DNA of 64,000 nucleotides from Microcebus murinus. Taxonomy: Eukaryota; Chordata; Mammalia; Primates; Cheirogaleidae. Below the pieces are notes generated by a model. It did no database searches and had not been told where the DNA came from. It saw nothing but the letters and a program-made list of their open reading frames with translations. This document shows positions 59,701 through 64,000 of the stretch, piece after piece (position 1 is the stretch's first letter; every line of letters begins with the position of its first letter). Made by a program: the position numbers and the translations under genes. The stretch lies in contig NC_134117.1 in NCBI RefSeq assembly GCF_040939455.1, positions 26,405,501 through 26,469,500 on the forward strand, in the 5' to 3' direction.

Positions 59701-61396
59701 TAGTAGATAACTTAGTAATTGCATATTAAGCAAAGGTATTCTTAATGTTAACAACTGCCTAAGTCTGGGTATTAGTTGTCAAGACTATATACATTTAGTC
59801 TTAAATGGAAAGGCACTAGATTCAGTAAGTGTCTTTAATATTCCTTGATAAATCTATAAAGGGTCCCAATTTGATAGATAATATACACTTCCTAAAGCTC
59901 ATGTTTCAGGGACTTGCTACAGGTTAAAACTTTCTTAAATATCTGACAATACTCTTTATATAGCCTCTTTTTAAAAGTTATCCTTTATTTGGTTGTGATC
60001 ATTTGGAACTCTGGTCACTCTTAACATCACTGGTAGTGAGATTATCAGAGACTGAGGCCTTTTGATGTGATGTCACATGAAGTATACAGAATCACCCACA
60101 AAGTATTATCAGATATGTTCAACCAGAATCTATTCACACCTTATGCTCTAACTACCAGTTTATATGAAAAACAGAGGCTAGAGGAACAAGCTAAACAATT
60201 AAAAGGAAACACTCTTGATAAATCCAGAAAGTAGGACATTTTACAGGGTAAATGGTCCAACCTTTTAATGACTTTAAATGTCATTAAAAAAAAAAAGCAA
60301 GAAAAATGGCTAGGTATGGTGGCTCATGCCTGCACTTTGGAAGGCCGAGGTGAGAAGATTGCTCAAGGCTAGGAGTTCAAGACCAACCTGGGCAACATAG
60401 CAAGAACCCCATCTCTACAAAAAAAAAAAAAAAAAGTTTTTTTTAATTAGCTGGGTGTGGTGGTGTGCACCTGTAGTCCCAGCTACTCAGGAGCCTGAGA
60501 CAGGAGGATCACTTGAGCCTAGGAGTTTGAGGCTACAGTAAGCTATGATTGCACTACTGCACTCAACTCTGGGCAACAGAGCAAGACCTTGTCTCTAAAA
60601 AAATAATAAAAAAAATACTTCAGGATTTAAAAAAGAGACAAACATGGCAAAACATTAAATCTAGGGAATGAGCATGTGAGTATTCATTATGCTATTTTCT
60701 ACTTTTTATGTATGTTTGAGAAACTTAAAAAGAAAAAATTAAGATTGCCTTTATATTTGTCTCACTCTGATTCTAGGTTGTGTTATCTGATTCTTTAAAA
60801 ACTGTACCATCTTTTCATTTTTAATAAGCCATTATGTACTTAACTGATCTTATGGTTACTATCAGGAGCACATGATCAAATTATTCTGGCTACAAGAAAG
60901 AATTTGGGGATCAGAGATTTCCATGAACTGAGAGAGTATTTATATTTATTCAGGGATGTTGCCTAAACATTTGCTTACACCCTGTTGGGTGTAACTAGGA
61001 CATTTGGCCTTAACATAGTATAACAGCATCAAACTTGGTATGCCTCACCAGAGATAAACATCCAAATTCATAACATTCTATAACATGGGAGAGCAAACAT
61101 GAGAAAACCTTGATTTCAATCTACTTCCTTATTTGCTCCTCTCTGAGCTAATTCCTGTTAGAATGTCTTTCTCCTTATCTAAAGGTTTAAATTTCAGTAT
61201 GGATGTCCCAATCTTAAACATTTTAATAAAACTATATATTCTTCTTTGTGAATACCATGTACTAATGTGTTGTGTACTAATACTTTCTCCTACATTTTCC
61301 TGCTTCCTTTGCTCTTCCTCCACTATAGTTCAGTGTTGATGCTAGCAAACAGATAGATAAATAAATACCTGGCATTACCACAATCCTGCCTTTTGC
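56621..61396 (-). CDS. CUTC: CUTC gene, last three coding exons, partial
   Basis: Copper homeostasis protein CutC homologue, a TIM-barrel-like protein implicated in copper binding. In vertebrates its enzymatic role is unsettled. The three exons (61369-61396, 57944-58049, 56621-56735) add up to 249 bases, exactly 82 codons plus stop. They encode the C-terminal third: [20 protein letters not shown], then the [12 protein letters not shown] signature, then the tail ending AKNILV. Human CUTC is about 273 residues, so the upstream exons lie beyond base 64000. Splice signals are canonical and the frame is open. ABCC2 starts about 30 kb downstream on the same strand. Confidence 0.95.
57180..57525 (+). 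mobile_element. Lemur-type Alu in last CUTC intron
   Basis: GGCCAGGCGTGGTGGCTCAC start, AATTAATTGGCCAACTAAA segment, AAATA-type tail. GGTAGGAGAGAG flanks both sides. Confidence 0.95.
57944..58049 (-). CDS. CUTC: CUTC penultimate coding exon
   Basis: 106 bases encode [20 protein letters not shown] then [14 protein letters not shown] and the first two bases of an Arg codon. The acceptor is CCAATAG and the donor GTAAAA. The TEFHCSAR motif is diagnostic for CutC. Confidence 0.95.
58930..59110 (-). repeat. MIR SINE
   Basis: Reverse orientation: AATCCTGGCTTCATCACTGT AGC, CAGCTGTGTGATCTTAGATA, and ACCTCACAAGCTTGTTGTAA. Confidence 0.7.
59111..60306. other. CUTC intron, nothing recognised
   Basis: AT-rich intronic sequence. 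58050-58929, 60609-61368 and 61397-62604 are equally without recognisable features. Confidence 0.5.
60307..60608 (+). mobile_element. Dimeric Alu (J-like)
   Basis: GGCTAGGTATGGTGGCTCAT start, middle A-run at 60419-60435, GAGCAAGACCTTGTCTCTAA end. It lies in a CUTC intron. Confidence 0.9.
61369..61396 (-). CDS. CUTC: CUTC antepenultimate... third-from-last coding exon (28 bp)
   Basis: A 28-base exon encodes AKGRIVVMP plus the first base of a glycine codon. The acceptor is TTTTTTCAG and the donor GTATTT. It joins the next exon to restore MPGGGITD, the conserved glycine-rich turn of CutC proteins. It is very short for an internal exon but well supported by family identity. Confidence 0.92.
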
Positions 61397-62604
61397 CTGA
61401 AAAAAGAAAAAAAATAAGCATGTAAATTTTAATATTTTTCTTTTGAATGGGATAATAAGGCAGTGACTACAGAAACATGAGTCAAACTATATTAAATTTT
61501 TAAAATTATTATTAATGTCTAATTTTCAATAGATCTTCTCTATTTCTTTGGGATCTTGAACAAATAAGATGTTCAGCATAGTAACTTTCTACCCAGAAAT
61601 ATTATTTTATTATATTGCTTTAGCTCATACTATTATGAACACAAAGAACAGAAGGGTATGATATAAACACTGAATAATCATACCACCTTAAGAAAAGCAA
61701 TTATTGAAAAATAACACTAATTCTGAGTTCTTGGTATGCAATGGGATGGAAATAGTTGAATTTAAACCAGATTTCAGCAGAAAAGAAAGACCACAGTGTA
61801 ACTATAAATTATCAAAAAAACAAAAGTCCACTCAAATTCTGTATCCTCAACAAAATTCCCTAATTTACCATACAAACTAAACAAACCACCAGTCCATTTA
61901 ACTGTGACTATATTGATTTAACTTCTGATAATTCTGGAAGATAGGCATTAAAATTGTCAGGAAACTAGCATATCACCTACCAATTTTCCTAAGGGTCCAA
62001 TTATCTTTCCAAAAATCATTTTTCCCCATAAGTGGCCTTCTCTCCCTTCCCTTCTCCATGGAACAATTACCATGGTACATAAGCCCCAAATTCTAACCAG
62101 CCCAAGTCACATTTCTGAAGCATACATGTACTTATATACGTGATCAAAATCTGTTTTTTCTCCTGCTAATCTGTCTTTAGTTAGTATAATTTGCAAGCCC
62201 ACAAAAACAATGCCTAAGAAGATACCAGAAAAGCTTTTCCTCTCCAACATGGTGAATAAGAGAAAGTTCTCACTCTCATAAAGTTTACACATTCAAGGAA
62301 GACAACAGACAGGTGTATTTATACAGTAAAATTTCAGGTAGCAATAAGTACAATGAAGAAAATAAAGCAAGGTAATAAAATAGAGAGTGAAAGAGGGAAA
62401 GGGCTACTTCATAGAATGTAATAATTGTTAGAGAAATAAGTGGAACAAGGATGTTTCATGTTCTCAAATGAGCTAAAGCAAAGCATCTGTAAAAGAAAAC
62501 ATTTACCATCTAGAAAGCTGCAACTATTTTAGGAGGGGAAAAAGTCACATTTAACTCCTTCTTCTAAGCACAGGCTTTCAACAAAAACATGGACAAATAA
62601 TACT

Positions 62605-62695
62605 TTTTTTTTTTTTTGGTAGTTTTTTTTTTTTATTTCAGCATATTATGGGGGTACAGATTTTAAGGTTTCAATAAATGCCCATTTCCCCCCCA
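62605..62695 (-). mobile_element. Truncated L1 3' end
   Basis: T-run followed by CAGCATATTATGGGGGTACA GATTTTAAGG, the reverse complement of a primate L1 3' terminus. AAATAATACTTTT occurs on both sides as a likely target duplication. Confidence 0.7.
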
Positions 62696-62723
62696 AATAA
62701 TACTTTTAAAGAAATAAATTCTA

Positions 62724-63062
<339 letters not shown>

Positions 63063-63139
63063 AAAGAAATGAATTCTATCACTTTTTCTGGCCTTCCATA
63101 AAAGGTTATTTAGAAGTATACGCTTACTTAAGGCTATCG

Positions 63140-63380
63140 AAGTGATTTAACAATATAAAGCACTTAATAGGTGTCAGACATTATAGCATTGCCTGAAGTA
63201 ATCCCTCACAAGTATTCTAGGAGGGAAGCACTATTATTAGCTTAATTTTGTAGATAAGAAAACTGAGGTTTAGGATGGTTAATTTGCCCAAGGTCACTGT
63301 TAGTGAATGGCAAAGCCAGGATTTAAACATATCCATCTAATCCCAAAGCCTATGCTTTAATCAGTATACTATACTGCTCG
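63140..63380 (+). repeat. MIR SINE
   Basis: AAAGCACTTAATAGGTGTCA, GATAAGAAAACTGAGGTTTA and GCCCAAGGTCACTG in consensus order. Confidence 0.8.
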
Positions 63381-63569
63381 GTAGTTACTGCAAGTAAAAT
63401 TAGTGTATGAGAATATTTAACCCAGCTTTTCCTGCCATCTGATAATTAACATACAAAAAGCACACACTGACACACATTTTGAACTGCAGTACATGATGAC
63501 AACAATTATAACTTATTCTCTACTCCTTAGTGAGTAACCTTTTTAAACTGGAAACCTGACTCATCAACT

Positions 63570-63950
63570 TTTCTGTTTTAAAATGTTTCAGGCCTCCCCA
63601 CTGCACTAAGGATAAAATACAAAAACTTTAATAAGATTTTCAAAGCTCTGGATATCATTCTTCTCTCCACATTCAACATTCTGCTCATTCTTCAGTATCT
63701 TAGTCATGCTCGCTTTTGTTTCCAGGCCTTTGCATATACTATTTCTTCTGCATGGGATAATTCCTCCATTCCATCAACCTCCACTTTTACATGGTAATTT
63801 CTGAACAATCCTTGAAATAAGTAGGACATTGTAGTTTGGACATGTTTTCGTCTGGGAAGCTTTCCGTAACAGTACTGCCAACCTCCATCCCCCAAATTTG
63901 GGGTTAATTCCAATCCAATATACTCCCACAGTACCTTTTAAAAATAGTAC
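63570..63950 (+). repeat. L2 LINE fragment
   Basis: GGCCTTTGCATATACTATTTCT, ATGGGATAATTCCTCCATTC and TTACATGGTAATTTCTGAAC are L2 3' sequence. Confidence 0.6.
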
Positions 63951-63955
63951 TCTAA

Positions 63956-64000
63956 GGCTGGGCATGGTGACTCATGCCTGTAATCCTACCACTCTGTGAG
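63956..64000 (+). mobile_element. Alu start, cut by window end
   Basis: GGCTGGGCATGGTGACTCAT GCCTGTAATCC is the Alu 5' end; the rest lies beyond the window. Confidence 0.85.

Overview
The window is nuclear DNA from a primate, most likely a strepsirrhine (lemur-type). Full-length Alu elements throughout share a right arm reading TAGTTGGCCAATTAATTT just before the GTAGAGACGGGG segment. As far as I know this form is typical of lemur Alus and differs from human AluY/S/J. L1, L2, MIR, MaLR LTRs, hAT and mariner DNA transposons and one class I endogenous retrovirus make up much of the rest. Nothing prokaryotic is present.

Two protein-coding genes are visible, both on the minus strand. (1) ABCC2 (MRP2/cMOAT, the canalicular organic-anion exporter): exons 1-14 lie between 25865 (start codon) and 550, all with intact GT/AG junctions and a continuous frame. 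The 1903 coding bases give about 634 residues: TMD0, the L0 linker and the first transmembrane domain. NBD1 and everything after it lie beyond base 1 of the window. (2) CUTC (copper homeostasis CutC homologue): only its last three coding exons are present (61369-61396, 57944-58049, 56621-56735), followed by a 3' UTR and a poly(A) signal near 56284. From memory, the order CUTC then ABCC2 on one strand matches human 10q24. The genes are neighbours but have no known joint function.

Layout. 1-25.9 kb is ABCC2, with introns holding Alu, MIR, L2, MER5A/MER1-like, MLT1 LTR and L1 copies and a roughly 460-bp polypurine microsatellite in intron 2 (20408-20864). 25.9-26.1 kb is the ABCC2 leader and proximal promoter, with three short upstream ORFs and an HNF1-like site. 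26.1-30.05 kb is a decayed class I ERV (gag-pro-pol, no recognisable env or LTR) in the same orientation as ABCC2. 30.1-33.1 kb is an L1. 33.3-38.4 kb is a patchwork that includes a mariner-like element with TA duplications, itself split by an Alu. 38.4-42.4 kb is one old L1 carrying two hAT elements with perfect 8-bp target duplications and several SINEs. 42.4-56.2 kb is intergenic repeat debris: Alus, a mariner transposase fragment, MaLR LTR and internal sequence, and minus-strand L1. 56.2-64 kb is the 3' part of CUTC.

I found no novel gene system. The most informative observations are the nested transposon stacks, the ERV abutting the ABCC2 promoter, the conserved-looking upstream ORFs, and an L1 that carries a second copy of its own 3' junction inside ORF2.
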